DNA from: JAZLIT01 sp045617525
Lineage (GTDB): Bacteria > Bacillota > Bacilli > Bacillales_A > Planococcaceae
NCBI GenBank assembly: GCA_045617525.1
Contig: JAZLIT010000111.1
Location: forward strand, 1 to 21,114
Reading direction: 5' to 3'
Length of the DNA stretch: 21,114 bases
Part shown: positions 15,001 to 21,114 of the stretch, one piece after another
Numbering within the stretch: position 1 is the stretch's first letter
Layout of the letters: each line of letters begins with the position of its first letter
Translations under genes and position numbers: made by a program
The notes under the pieces: model-generated
The model's database searches: none
What the model was told of the DNA's origin: nothing
The model's input: the letters and a program-made list of their open reading frames with translations, nothing else

Positions 15001-15029
15001 AGAAAAGCCTATATTTCATAAGCTTTTCT
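15001..15029 (-). terminator. Hairpin with U tail in the hslO upstream region
   Basis: AGAAAAGC (15001-15008) pairs with GCTTTTCT (15022-15029), and the minus-strand tail is U-rich. It would terminate RNA coming from the 15055-15330 segment, where only remnants of reading frames exist. Confidence 0.45.
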
Positions 15030-15054
15030 CCTCTACTATTGTAGTTGTAAATCT

Positions 15055-15330
15055 AGCAACGCATTATTTTAAATCGTAAATCTGTTCCTTTTGTAGCGGC
15101 TATCTTTTTCATAGAACACATGGCTAATCCAGTGTTAATAAAAAACATTTTTTTAACCTTGTCACCGTAGTAGCATAGGTACAGCTTTTACAGAAACTTG
15201 TCCTAATTGTAATTGCGGTGGTGTTTTCTGCTCAATTGTTACTGTAGTGTAATAAGCTTCACCAATTGTAATTAAATAACTTAATAAAAGTAACATTTTC
15301 ATTCAACGCTTCAAAATCCATACTCCCTTT
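15055..15330 (-). other. Possible decayed small gene in the hslO-ASCH gap
   Basis: The 14825-15390 gap holds no clear gene. On the minus strand an AAGGGAG site (about 15329-15322) is followed by an ATG opening only 20 codons. A 46-codon frame from 15302 to 15162 (MKMLLLLSYLITIGEAYY, later TIEQKTPPQLQLG) and a 31-codon frame further on lie in other frames. A TATATA box lies just before, and a terminator-like hairpin follows at 15001-15029. This looks like the shell of a gene broken by frameshifts, but I do not recognise the product and it could be chance. Confidence 0.2.
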
Positions 15331-15390
15331 TTTCTATATATAACATTGTTCTACGGTTGAAGTAAGTAAAAGGTTTCAAAAATAATTAAA

Positions 15391-15831
15391 TTACTTCGGA
15401 TAAACCTTCTTAAAGCGCTCGCACACAACGAGCATATCAGGTGAAAAAGTCAATTCATACTCATGTAAGTAGTGCGTTAAAAAAGTAACATGCGCATCCC
15501 ACCAATACGTGTAATCACCCTCACCCTCTGCAAGTGCAAACTCTTCACTTACCATATTCATTGGCGTTACTTCTACTGATTCTATTTCAATAATGGCAAC
15601 TGGCTCATCTAAGCCATTTAAAACAATTGAATAGTCACCAATCTTAGGTAACTCCTCTTTTTCAATTTCATAGAAAACATGACCCGAAGTTGTTGCGGTT
15701 TTTTGCCCCTGTACGACTAAATCTGCAAGTAAATCCGCTTCCACCCCAAATTGAAATGCATCCTTATAGCTAGTATCCTTTAAATCATTAACCTCGCAAA
15801 AATCATCCCAAAACTTCTGTACATTGTTCAT
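15391..15831 (-). CDS. ASCH domain-containing protein
   Basis: A 146-residue soluble protein made of one ASCH domain (a PUA-like beta-barrel fold expected to bind RNA or nucleotides). Family features are ADLVVQGQKTATTSGHVFYE, then GDYSIVLNGLDEPVAIIEIESVEV, and the C-terminal DMLVVCERFKKVY. Proteins of this subtype start with a helix like FWDDFCEVNDL. The ATG at 15831 is preferred: an AGAGGGG site lies about 10 bases upstream, whereas the longer GTG frame from 15864 has none. The function is unknown; regulation of translation is the usual proposal for the domain. It diverges from hmp. Confidence 0.85.
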   Translation of the reverse strand: MNNVQKFWDDFCEVNDLKDTSYKDAFQFGVEADLLADLVVQGQKTATTSGHVFYEIEKEELPKIGDYSIVLNGLDEPVAIIEIESVEVTPMNMVSEEFALAEGEGDYTYWWDAHVTFLTHYLHEYELTFSPDMLVVCERFKKVYPK

Positions 15832-15944
15832 TTTTGTGGCCCCTCTTATTAACCGAATATTCACACCTTATCATCCGTATCGTAATAATGAAATAGCAAG
15901 TCTATATTGTGTCTATTTTTAAACATACATCTAAAATACTTGTT

Positions 15945-15985
15945 TTGTGTCCAATTTGTTAAAGATGTATTTTAAATATTGCTTT
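15945..15985 (+). promoter_or_regulatory. hmp promoter with NsrR-like operator
   Basis: A -35 TTGTGT (15945-15950), a 17-base spacer and a -10 TATTTT (15968-15973) precede hmp. An imperfect dyad AGATGTATTTTAAATATTGC (15963-15982) overlaps the -10 and resembles the NsrR operator of Bacillus (ATGTATTT-type half-sites). A further half-site-like ATACATCT lies at about 15925-15932. NsrR repression relieved by nitric oxide would fit the gene. Confidence 0.5.
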
Positions 15986-16029
15986 AAGTAAGGAACGGGC
16001 GTATATTTACTTCGAAAGGACGTGACGTT

Positions 16030-17181
16030 ATGTTAAAACAACAAACGATCGACATCATTAAGTCAACAATTCCAGTACTAGAGGTGCATGGAGTAACGAT
16101 TACTAAAACATTTTACTCAAATTTATTAAATGACAATCCAGCTTTATTAAACATCTTTAATCAAACAAATCAATCTAAAGGCCGCCAACAAGGAGCTCTA
16201 GCAAATACGGTTTTAGCCGCAGCAGTACATATCGAAAATTTAGAACCAATTGTACCAGTAGTTGTACGTATTGCCCATAAACACCGTAGCCTAGGTATTT
16301 TACCTGAGCACTACACAATCGTCGGCACATATCTTTTAGCAGCCATTAAGGAAGTTTTAGGCGCTGCTGCAACAGAGGAAATCCTTGGCGCATGGGGCGA
16401 AGCATACGGTGTTATAGCTGATATCTTCATTTCAGTAGAGGAAGACTTATACAAAGCGACTGAAAATGCAGGCGGTTGGCGCATGTTTAAAGAATTCAAA
16501 ATTGTACGCAAAGAAGTTGAAAGTGAGTTAATTACATCGATTTACTTAGCACCTGTTGACGGCGAAAAATTACCAATTGCAGCTGCAGGTCAATACATTA
16601 GCATTCGCACAGAAGTACCAGGTCAAGACTATTTAATGAATCGTCAATATACGGTAACAGCGGCATCTGATACTGAATACCGTATTTCTGTAAAACGTGA
16701 AAGTGATGCATTCCCTGTTGGAACAGTATCTAGCTTCTTGCACGATGCAGAAGTTGGCACAATGATCGACGTGAGTGCTCCAGCTGGCGTATTCACACTA
16801 GACGCAGGCAACGCACCTACCCTATTCATCTCAGGCGGCATTGGCGTTACGCCGCTTCACACAATGCTAAAATCTATGACTGACCGCAAAGCATCATTCA
16901 TCCAATGCGCTCGTAGCGCCGGTGTTGCGGCATTCACTGAAAGCATCCAAGCAAAAGTAGCAGCTCTTGGCGGCAACTTTAAAGCAGTTTACTCAGATAC
17001 GGATGGCTATGTAACAAAGGAAACAATTGAAGCACTATACACTGAACGCACACAAGTTTACGTATGTGGCCCAACAACATTCATGGAAGCTGTTCTTACG
17101 CAGTTAAATGAAATCGGCGTATCAGCTGAAAACATTCATTATGAATTTTTCGGCCCTGCTATTACATTAGCGACTAAATAA
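16030..17181 (+). CDS. hmp: Flavohaemoglobin (nitric oxide dioxygenase)
   Basis: A 383-residue cytosolic enzyme that oxidises NO to nitrate with O2 and NAD(P)H. It has an N-terminal globin domain (about 1-145: Tyr29 at B10, Gln53 at E7, proximal His85 in RIAHKHRSLGI). An FAD-binding barrel follows (RQYTVTAAS, the RxYS/T-type motif), then an NAD(P)-binding domain (GGIGVTPLHTML, later VYVCGPTTFMEAV). The C-terminal YEFFGP is characteristic. The length is slightly short of the usual 395-410 but all three domains are present. The RBS is AAAGGACGTGA. It is monocistronic, with an operator-like dyad at its promoter and a strong terminator. Confidence 0.97.
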   Translation: MLKQQTIDIIKSTIPVLEVHGVTITKTFYSNLLNDNPALLNIFNQTNQSKGRQQGALANTVLAAAVHIENLEPIVPVVVRIAHKHRSLGILPEHYTIVGTYLLAAIKEVLGAAATEEILGAWGEAYGVIADIFISVEEDLYKATENAGGWRMFKEFKIVRKEVESELITSIYLAPVDGEKLPIAAAGQYISIRTEVPGQDYLMNRQYTVTAASDTEYRISVKRESDAFPVGTVSSFLHDAEVGTMIDVSAPAGVFTLDAGNAPTLFISGGIGVTPLHTMLKSMTDRKASFIQCARSAGVAAFTESIQAKVAALGGNFKAVYSDTDGYVTKETIEALYTERTQVYVCGPTTFMEAVLTQLNEIGVSAENIHYEFFGPAITLATK

Positions 17182-17194
17182 ATAGAATACGAAA

Positions 17195-17246
17195 ACACCC
17201 CTGCTCAGGGTGCGTTGCAAAACGCTTTAAGCAGGGGTGTTTTTTA
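17195..17246 (+). terminator. Rho-independent terminator of hmp
   Basis: An 11-bp perfect stem ACACCCCTGCT (17195-17205) pairs with AGCAGGGGTGT (17230-17240). A small inner hairpin GCGTT/AACGC sits in the loop and a run of T follows. It starts 13 bases after the hmp stop. Confidence 0.93.
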
Positions 17247-17290
17247 TATATAAGCAACCGCATTTTTATCACAAATATGAAGCAATAAAT

Positions 17291-17334
17291 AAAGTACTAG
17301 GTACATGAGAAATTTCATGTGCCTAGTACTTTTC
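17291..17334. terminator. Second long hairpin between hmp and the two-component genes
   Basis: An 18-bp stem, 17291-17308 (AAAGTACTAGG then TACATGA) with 17315-17332, has one G-U wobble and a 6-base loop. Only four T follow on the plus side. It may be a back-up terminator or a boundary element insulating the next promoter. Confidence 0.55.
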
Positions 17335-17361
17335 CTCATTCTAGATGACTTCTTCATTGCA

Positions 17362-17391
17362 TTCAACCCCTCCTATCCTCTACGATATAGA
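17362..17391 (+). promoter_or_regulatory. Weak candidate promoter for the two-component operon
   Basis: TTCAAC (17362-17367), an 18-base spacer and TATAGA (17386-17391) lie 29 bases before the regulator start codon. Both hexamers deviate from consensus, so an activator may be needed. Confidence 0.3.
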
Positions 17392-17420
17392 ATAGTATCC
17401 AGAAAGTAGGTGAACGTAAT

Positions 17421-18125
17421 ATGCCGCGTATTTTAATCGTAGAGGATGAACAGCAAATCGCACGGGTTTTGCAGCTTGAACTAGGCTTTGAAGGCTATGA
17501 AACGGTGGTTTCACATACAGGAACAGACGGACTCCTGCAATTTCATGATGGCCATTTTGACTTAGTGCTGCTTGACGTGATGTTACCTGAGATGAACGGA
17601 CTCGACGTACTTAAGCGCATTCGAAAGCATAATGAAACCGTGCCTGTCATTCTTTTGACGGCAAAAGGTGAAATTCAAGATAAAGTAACTGGCCTAGATT
17701 ACGGTGCCAATGATTATATGACAAAACCATTCGAATTCGACGAGTTGCTCGCTCGGATTCGTGTTGCACTACGTTTTTCTCAGCCAACAGCTAGCCAACC
17801 TATGCCTTCAAATACGTATCAATTTGCTGACCTCACACTTAATGAAGACACACGAGAAGTAATGCGCCAGCTGCATCAAATTGAATTAACACCGCGTGAA
17901 TTTGAACTTTTACTGCACTTTATGAAACACCCGAAGCTCGTGCAATCACGCGATCAACTGCTAAATGCAGTATGGGGTTACGACTATTATGGTGACACTA
18001 ATGTGGTCGATGTTTATGTTCGTTATCTACGTAAAAAACTAGATAATGGGCAAAAGCTTGCCCCTCTTTTGCATACAGTTCGTGGTGTTGGCTACGTTTT
18101 GAAGGAACCGAACCATGAAGCTTAA
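17421..18125 (+). CDS. OmpR-family response regulator (ArlR/YkoG-like)
   Basis: A 234-residue regulator with a fully canonical receiver: acidic pair Glu8-Asp9, phospho-acceptor Asp52 in LLDVMLPEMNG, switch Thr80 and Lys102 (MTKPF). The C-terminal winged helix has LTPREFELL, VDVYVRYLRKKLD and HTVRGVGYVL. It should be phosphorylated by the kinase encoded next to it and regulate envelope- or surface-related genes, by analogy with ArlR of Staphylococcus and YkoG of Bacillus. The kinase start codon overlaps its last 11 bases. Confidence 0.93.
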   Translation: MPRILIVEDEQQIARVLQLELGFEGYETVVSHTGTDGLLQFHDGHFDLVLLDVMLPEMNGLDVLKRIRKHNETVPVILLTAKGEIQDKVTGLDYGANDYMTKPFEFDELLARIRVALRFSQPTASQPMPSNTYQFADLTLNEDTREVMRQLHQIELTPREFELLLHFMKHPKLVQSRDQLLNAVWGYDYYGDTNVVDVYVRYLRKKLDNGQKLAPLLHTVRGVGYVLKEPNHEA

Positions 18126-19470
18126 CACAAAGGTCAATTTACTCTCGACACTTTTAACGTCCATCATTTTAATCGGTAGTTTCACAGGCATTTACTTCCT
18201 ATTTAAAGAACTCGCTGTCACAACGGAGGCCGAGCAATTACAACAGAGGTCCAATGAACTCGCCTCGGCTGTCAGCTCCCTACCATCTGCTGAGGGAATC
18301 GACACTATTTTCCGCGCATACATTCCGTCAGATGGCGCTATCATTGTAAGTAATGCACAAGGCTCAAACATTTTACGCCTACAAATGACTTCTGAAAACA
18401 TTGATATAGTTACAAATAAAAGTAAACATTACACAATGAAAACAATTGCCGGAATTCCACATATTGCAATGGAAACGCCATTAATCTGGCCAACGCAAGA
18501 AGTCGTCACAGCCAAATTAATTCAACCACTGCCGACACTTACCGAAAATTTACAACGTCTTCAAATTATTTTAGTCCTAACCACACTTGTTGCCTTACTG
18601 CCAATCTATTTTGCAAGCCAACTTCTCGTTCGCCTAATTGTCAATCCAATACAGCAAATGACCGCGACAATGGAGCGCAACATTCAGCAGTCGAGCTTTG
18701 ATCAAATACCACAACGCAAAAAATCAAAGGACGAAATCGCGCAAATGGCCCTTACATACAATAATTTAATGGGGCAATTAGAAAACTCACATGCTAATCA
18801 GCAGCAATTTATCGGAAATGCATCACATGAATTGAGAACACCCTTAACCGTTATCGAAAGCTACGCAAAACTCTTAAAACGTCGTGGAACACAAGATGCT
18901 CAAGTAACAGATGAAGCAATAACCGCAATTATTCAGGAATCCGAAAATATGAAATTCCTAATTGAACAAATGCTCGCCCTAGCGAAAACGAATGAAACGA
19001 TGAAAATTACCATAGCGCACTTTGCCTTAAAAAGCTTCATTACAAATATTGCGCAAAGCTTCCAAGCCGCTTATCACCGTGAAATCAAAGTCGATGTACC
19101 AGATATAACGATTCAAACCGACGAAGCAAAGCTCAAGCAGTTACTCTTTATTTTTCTAGATAATGCGCGAAAGTATAGCGAATATGCAATTGAATTCACA
19201 GCAACTGTCCATAAAGATGTCCTACAATTACGAATTAAAGACAGCGGTATCGGTATCCCAAAAGAAGATATTCCAAAACTTTTTAATCGTTTTTACCGCG
19301 TGGATAAGGACCGCAACCGTAAAACAGGTGGTGTTGGAATTGGTCTATCAATTGCTAGCCAGCTAGCAGAACGCTTAGGTGCAACAATCAAAATTGATAG
19401 TGAACTTGGACATGGTACCACGGTAAGCATTGATTTACCTTTAAATGGAGGTGGCAAGTATGAGGTATAA
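18115..19470 (+). CDS. Sensor histidine kinase (ArlS/YkoH-like)
   Basis: A 451-residue membrane sensor kinase. Transmembrane segments lie at about 8-30 and 149-172 and flank an extracytoplasmic domain of about 118 residues. A HAMP linker (about 173-225) follows, then the dimerisation/phosphoacceptor helix with His238 in NASHELRTPLTVIESYAKLL. The ATPase domain shows the N-box (DNARKYSE), G1 (DSGIGIP), F-box (LFNRFYR) and G2 (GGVGIGLSIA). It starts inside the regulator gene (ATG 18115-18117, AAGGA upstream) and its end overlaps the PepSY gene, so the three are translationally coupled. The signal is unknown. Confidence 0.94.
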   Translation: MKLNTKVNLLSTLLTSIILIGSFTGIYFLFKELAVTTEAEQLQQRSNELASAVSSLPSAEGIDTIFRAYIPSDGAIIVSNAQGSNILRLQMTSENIDIVTNKSKHYTMKTIAGIPHIAMETPLIWPTQEVVTAKLIQPLPTLTENLQRLQIILVLTTLVALLPIYFASQLLVRLIVNPIQQMTATMERNIQQSSFDQIPQRKKSKDEIAQMALTYNNLMGQLENSHANQQQFIGNASHELRTPLTVIESYAKLLKRRGTQDAQVTDEAITAIIQESENMKFLIEQMLALAKTNETMKITIAHFALKSFITNIAQSFQAAYHREIKVDVPDITIQTDEAKLKQLLFIFLDNARKYSEYAIEFTATVHKDVLQLRIKDSGIGIPKEDIPKLFNRFYRVDKDRNRKTGGVGIGLSIASQLAERLGATIKIDSELGHGTTVSIDLPLNGGGKYEV

Positions 19471-19999
19471 ATGGTGGATTGGCGCCTTATTCGTCATTAT
19501 TTTAGCCTACTTTATGGTATTGGCCATACAGCAATTAACAAGGTCAAACTCCCTTTCAACAACAGAAGTGACGCAACAAGTTGAAACAATCTATAATGCC
19601 AAGGTACAATCTGTTGTCGAACAGCAACACCATTTCATTACTTCTTTTAATAAGGATGGTTCTATTTTTGAAGTTAAAATAGACAAGATTAATGGCCAAC
19701 TTTCAGATTTAGCGCTGGTGCACCAAAGTGAAGTACCACCTAATGAAGCCAATTCAGACGAAAATGAAAATTCAGAGACTTCTCCAAATAATGATCCCAA
19801 TCAAAAGCCCTTACTATCGGAACAAGAAGCGATGAACATTGCCCTAAAAGAAGTGCCCGGTGCGTTCGATTCAATAGATTTCATGCAAACTACGGATGGC
19901 GGTAATTATTTCATCGAAATCGAACAAGAAGAAAATGAAATCAAAATTCAAATTCACGCAATCACAGGAAAGATTTTATCGATTCAATATGATGATTAG
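19460..19999 (+). CDS. PepSY-domain membrane-anchored protein (YkoI-like position)
   Basis: A 179-residue protein with one N-terminal membrane anchor (about 5-26) and an extracytoplasmic part with two PepSY-like repeats. One is at about 33-90 (TTEVTQQVETIYNAKVQSV), and the second is C-terminal (LLSEQEAMNIALKEVPGAF through ITGKILSIQYDD). A low-complexity Asn/Glu/Ser/Pro linker separates them. PepSY proteins often act with neighbouring kinases or inhibit proteases; here the link to the kinase is by position. I chose the ATG at 19460, which overlaps the kinase stop by 11 bases and has GGAGG 8 bases upstream. An ATG at 19445 lacks such a site. Confidence 0.88.
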   Translation: MRYKWWIGALFVIILAYFMVLAIQQLTRSNSLSTTEVTQQVETIYNAKVQSVVEQQHHFITSFNKDGSIFEVKIDKINGQLSDLALVHQSEVPPNEANSDENENSETSPNNDPNQKPLLSEQEAMNIALKEVPGAFDSIDFMQTTDGGNYFIEIEQEENEIKIQIHAITGKILSIQYDD

Positions 20000-20136
20000 A
20001 AAATAGAAAAAACAGCTTTTAGCTAGCACAGAAGCGAATACAAGAAAACTCCTCTAAACAAAAGCTTGGGCAACCCTATAATTCAAAGTAATTTTCCAAG
20101 TCTATTTCATAATAAAGGTTCTACGTCAAATGTTGT
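20000..20136. other. Non-coding spacer after the PepSY gene
   Basis: I see no gene and no convincing terminator for the two-component operon here. The AT-rich spacer leads into the hairpin and structured repeat that follow. Confidence 0.5.
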
Positions 20137-20172
20137 GGTGTACCAGAAATTAGTCATTAATTTCAGTACACC
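20137..20172. repeat. Hairpin next to the structured repeat
   Basis: GGTGTAC (20137-20143) pairs with GTACACC (20166-20172), and AAATTA (20147-20152) pairs with TAATTT (20158-20163) inside, leaving a 5-base loop. It lies 15 bases left of the GC-rich element and may be part of it or a remnant of another mobile sequence. Confidence 0.5.
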
Positions 20173-20187
20173 CTTTCTCACGAAAGG

Positions 20188-20402
20188 CGTTGATTGGAGC
20201 TCCGTGGGCCCGAGGGCCAGCAGGATGCTGGTCATGGAAGCGTTGCGCTCACGACGAGCGCGCTCTTAGCTTCCCTACCTAAATTCTTTAGGGCACGGCT
20301 CCAACTAACTAATTCCCTGCCTTTACTGAGGCAGAAAATTAGTGGATTTTCCGCACGTGCTGATCCCCTGGAAGTCGCGGGCCCCCTCCGCTCCAATCAA
20401 CG
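20188..20402. repeat. GC-rich structured intergenic repeat with inverted terminal repeats
   Basis: A 215-base element of clearly higher GC than its surroundings. Its ends are perfect 13-bp inverted repeats, CGTTGATTGGAGC (20188-20200) and GCTCCAATCAACG (20390-20402). GGGCCC lies at the same offset on both sides (20206-20211, 20379-20384). Inside are several hairpins: CCAGCA/TGCTGG (20217-20231), GGAAGC/GCTTCC enclosing GCGCTC/GAGCGC (20236-20274), and ACTAATT/AATTAGT enclosing CTGCCT/AGGCAG (20308-20343). GCACG/CGTGC (20293-20297, 20356-20360) closes the last. From memory, the minus-strand start GATTGGAGCGGA with a nearby CAGCACG resembles a dispersed Bacillaceae repeat family; I could not check this. 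ORFs across it are not real genes. Confidence 0.7.
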
Positions 20403-20444
20403 AGCACTATCCAAGGTGATTCGCGCGCGTTTTATATACTCTGC

Positions 20445-20885
20445 TTATAAAATCTTTGCTTTAAAATACTCATGCTTTATAAATCTATATGCATTCCTTT
20501 TAATCACCTTTGAAGTATTATTAATTCCTTCTAAAAATCCATTCGAATAGCTAAATACATAACTATTCAAGATTTCAACTTGCCAATTTTTAAACGTCTT
20601 AATCGCTTTTGAAAACGCTGAATTTTGCAGGTTTCCTCTACCTTCCGGTAAAAATCTAATAATCCAGCTTTTACAACTGTAAAATCCTTTTCTTCCTTCG
20701 AATCCCGCTGCCACTTTTTATAAAGTTCCTTTAGTTCATAGGCTTCTTTCAATTCTGAAGACATAGAAGTGTAACGTTCTAAATCATGCTGAAGTACCTA
20801 AAACATCCGCAGCCTCCTTGAATGTCTTTGCTTTTGTGGTTTTGTGCCTTTTTTTATGCGTAATTGTATGAAAACCCCAACAAAT
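20445..20885 (-). pseudogene. ISL3-family transposase remnant with internal deletion and frameshifts
   Basis: Three pieces of an ISL3 transposase are recognisable on the minus strand. Near 20875-20787 a piece reads HKKRHKTTKAKTFKEAADVLGTSA, then a stop; it corresponds to the helix-turn-helix region. Next, 20790-20630 reads VLQHDLERYTSMSSELKEAYELKELYKKW, from the C-terminal third. Finally, in another frame to 20445, comes AFSKAIKTFKNWQVEILN and YSNGFLEGINNTSKVIKRNAY, the conserved C-terminus with the catalytic-region Glu. The DDE core between the first and second pieces is missing, and a frameshift separates the second from the third. No terminal inverted repeats of the IS were found. It cannot make an active transposase. 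Confidence 0.75.
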
Positions 20886-20928
20886 ATAATAGAGCCAGTT
20901 TTTCAAGGTAATCCTTTTCCTAAACAAA

Positions 20929-20961
20929 AGAAAAACCTTCTCCACAAATGCGGGGAAGGTT
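20929..20961 (-). terminator. Rho-independent terminator of the right-edge gene
   Basis: AACCTTC plus CC (20934-20943) pairs with GGGGAAGGTT (20952-20961) across a short loop. The left A run is a U run on the minus strand. It begins 9 bases after the stop at 20970. Confidence 0.85.
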
Positions 20962-20969
20962 CATCGTAT

Positions 20970-21114
20970 TTATTCTTGATCTTGTTCTTGGTCTGATTCT
21001 TTCTCTTCTTGTTGCTTTTGCTGTCTCATTAATTGATTTCTTTGTTTACGTTCTTCGTTTTCTTGTAGGATTAGTACTTCAAGTTTTTCTTTCTCCACTT
21101 GATCTTCCACAAAA
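20970..21114 (-). CDS. C-terminal end of a Glu/Gln/Lys-rich protein (partial, runs off right edge)
   Basis: Forty-seven complete codons before a TAA at 20972-20970 read VEDQVEKEKLEVLILQENEE, then a Gln/Arg/Lys/Glu-rich tail ending DQEQDQE. The pattern is a charged helix or coiled-coil tail. No family can be assigned from this part. A clean terminator follows, which supports a real gene end. Confidence 0.65.
   Translation of the reverse strand, partial: FVEDQVEKEKLEVLILQENEERKQRNQLMRQQKQQEEKESDQEQDQE

Noticed and set aside
14674..15021. A 115-codon plus-strand ORF across the hslO start
   Set aside because: It is antisense to hslO and its leader, has no good ribosome binding site, and has no recognisable motif.
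20066..20550. Plus-strand ORFs across the GC-rich element
   Set aside because: They are open only because GC-rich hairpins lack stops; the segment is explained by inverted repeats and has no coding signal.
1..21114. CRISPR array, tRNA, rRNA or prophage genes
   Set aside because: I saw no regularly spaced direct repeats, cloverleaf signatures, rRNA-like segments or phage structural genes.

Overview
This is a 21.1-kb AT-rich chromosomal window from a Gram-positive, aerobic, endospore-former-like Firmicute. The gene content (PstSCAB-PhoU, Hsp33, flavohaemoglobin, a YusW-like lipoprotein, a YxjI-like protein, a YkoG/YkoH/YkoI-like cluster), strong AGGAGG-type ribosome binding sites and U-tailed hairpin terminators point to Bacillales, most likely the Planococcaceae/Caryophanaceae (Lysinibacillus/Solibacillus type). 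The genus is an inference from memory. No tRNA, rRNA, CRISPR or complete mobile element was found.

Layout. (1) 1-1210: a HAD phosphatase cut by the left edge and a divergent YusW-like lipoprotein. (2) 1278-2569: two adjacent broken minus-strand genes, a DNA alkylation repair gene with an in-frame stop and a P-loop ATPase/kinase with a one-base frameshift just after its Walker A motif. (3) 2680-7674: the phosphate operon pstS-pstC-pstA-pstB-phoU, ending in an orphan OmpR/PhoB-type regulator whose receiver lacks the phospho-acceptor Asp (Glu53) and has Lys in its acidic pocket. Pho-box-like repeats lie upstream of pstS. (4) 7806-8926: a histidine phosphatase and a GNAT acetyltransferase whose C-terminus is frameshifted. 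(5) 9089-10538: a membrane diguanylate cyclase with two candidate promoters. (6) 10591-12275: an operon of two half-size DUF606/YdcZ membrane proteins with a Crp/Fnr-type regulator between them. Their charge distribution predicts opposite membrane orientations, and a perfect 12-bp palindrome overlaps the promoter. (7) 12306-14824: a YxjI/LURP-one protein, a membrane-anchored Lon-type protease domain without ATPase, and hslO. (8) 14825-15831: a mostly non-coding stretch with traces of a decayed small gene, then an ASCH-domain protein. (9) 15945-17240: hmp with an NsrR-like operator. (10) 17291-19999: a plus-strand two-component system plus PepSY protein, with overlapping genes. (11) 20000-20885: a GC-rich, inverted-repeat-bounded structured repeat beside a degraded ISL3 transposase. 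(12) The tail of a Glu/Gln-rich protein runs off the right edge.

How the parts work together. The pst operon is a complete high-affinity phosphate importer with PhoU. Its extra regulator probably acts without phosphorylation. The DUF606/Crp operon looks self-contained: an antiparallel transporter pair with its own sensor-regulator. The plus-strand regulator/kinase/PepSY set is a canonical envelope-sensing system and has an intact receiver, unlike the pst-linked one.

Three genes carry single disabling changes, two of them one-base losses in short A runs. Either several genes have recently decayed here, or the sequence has homopolymer errors.
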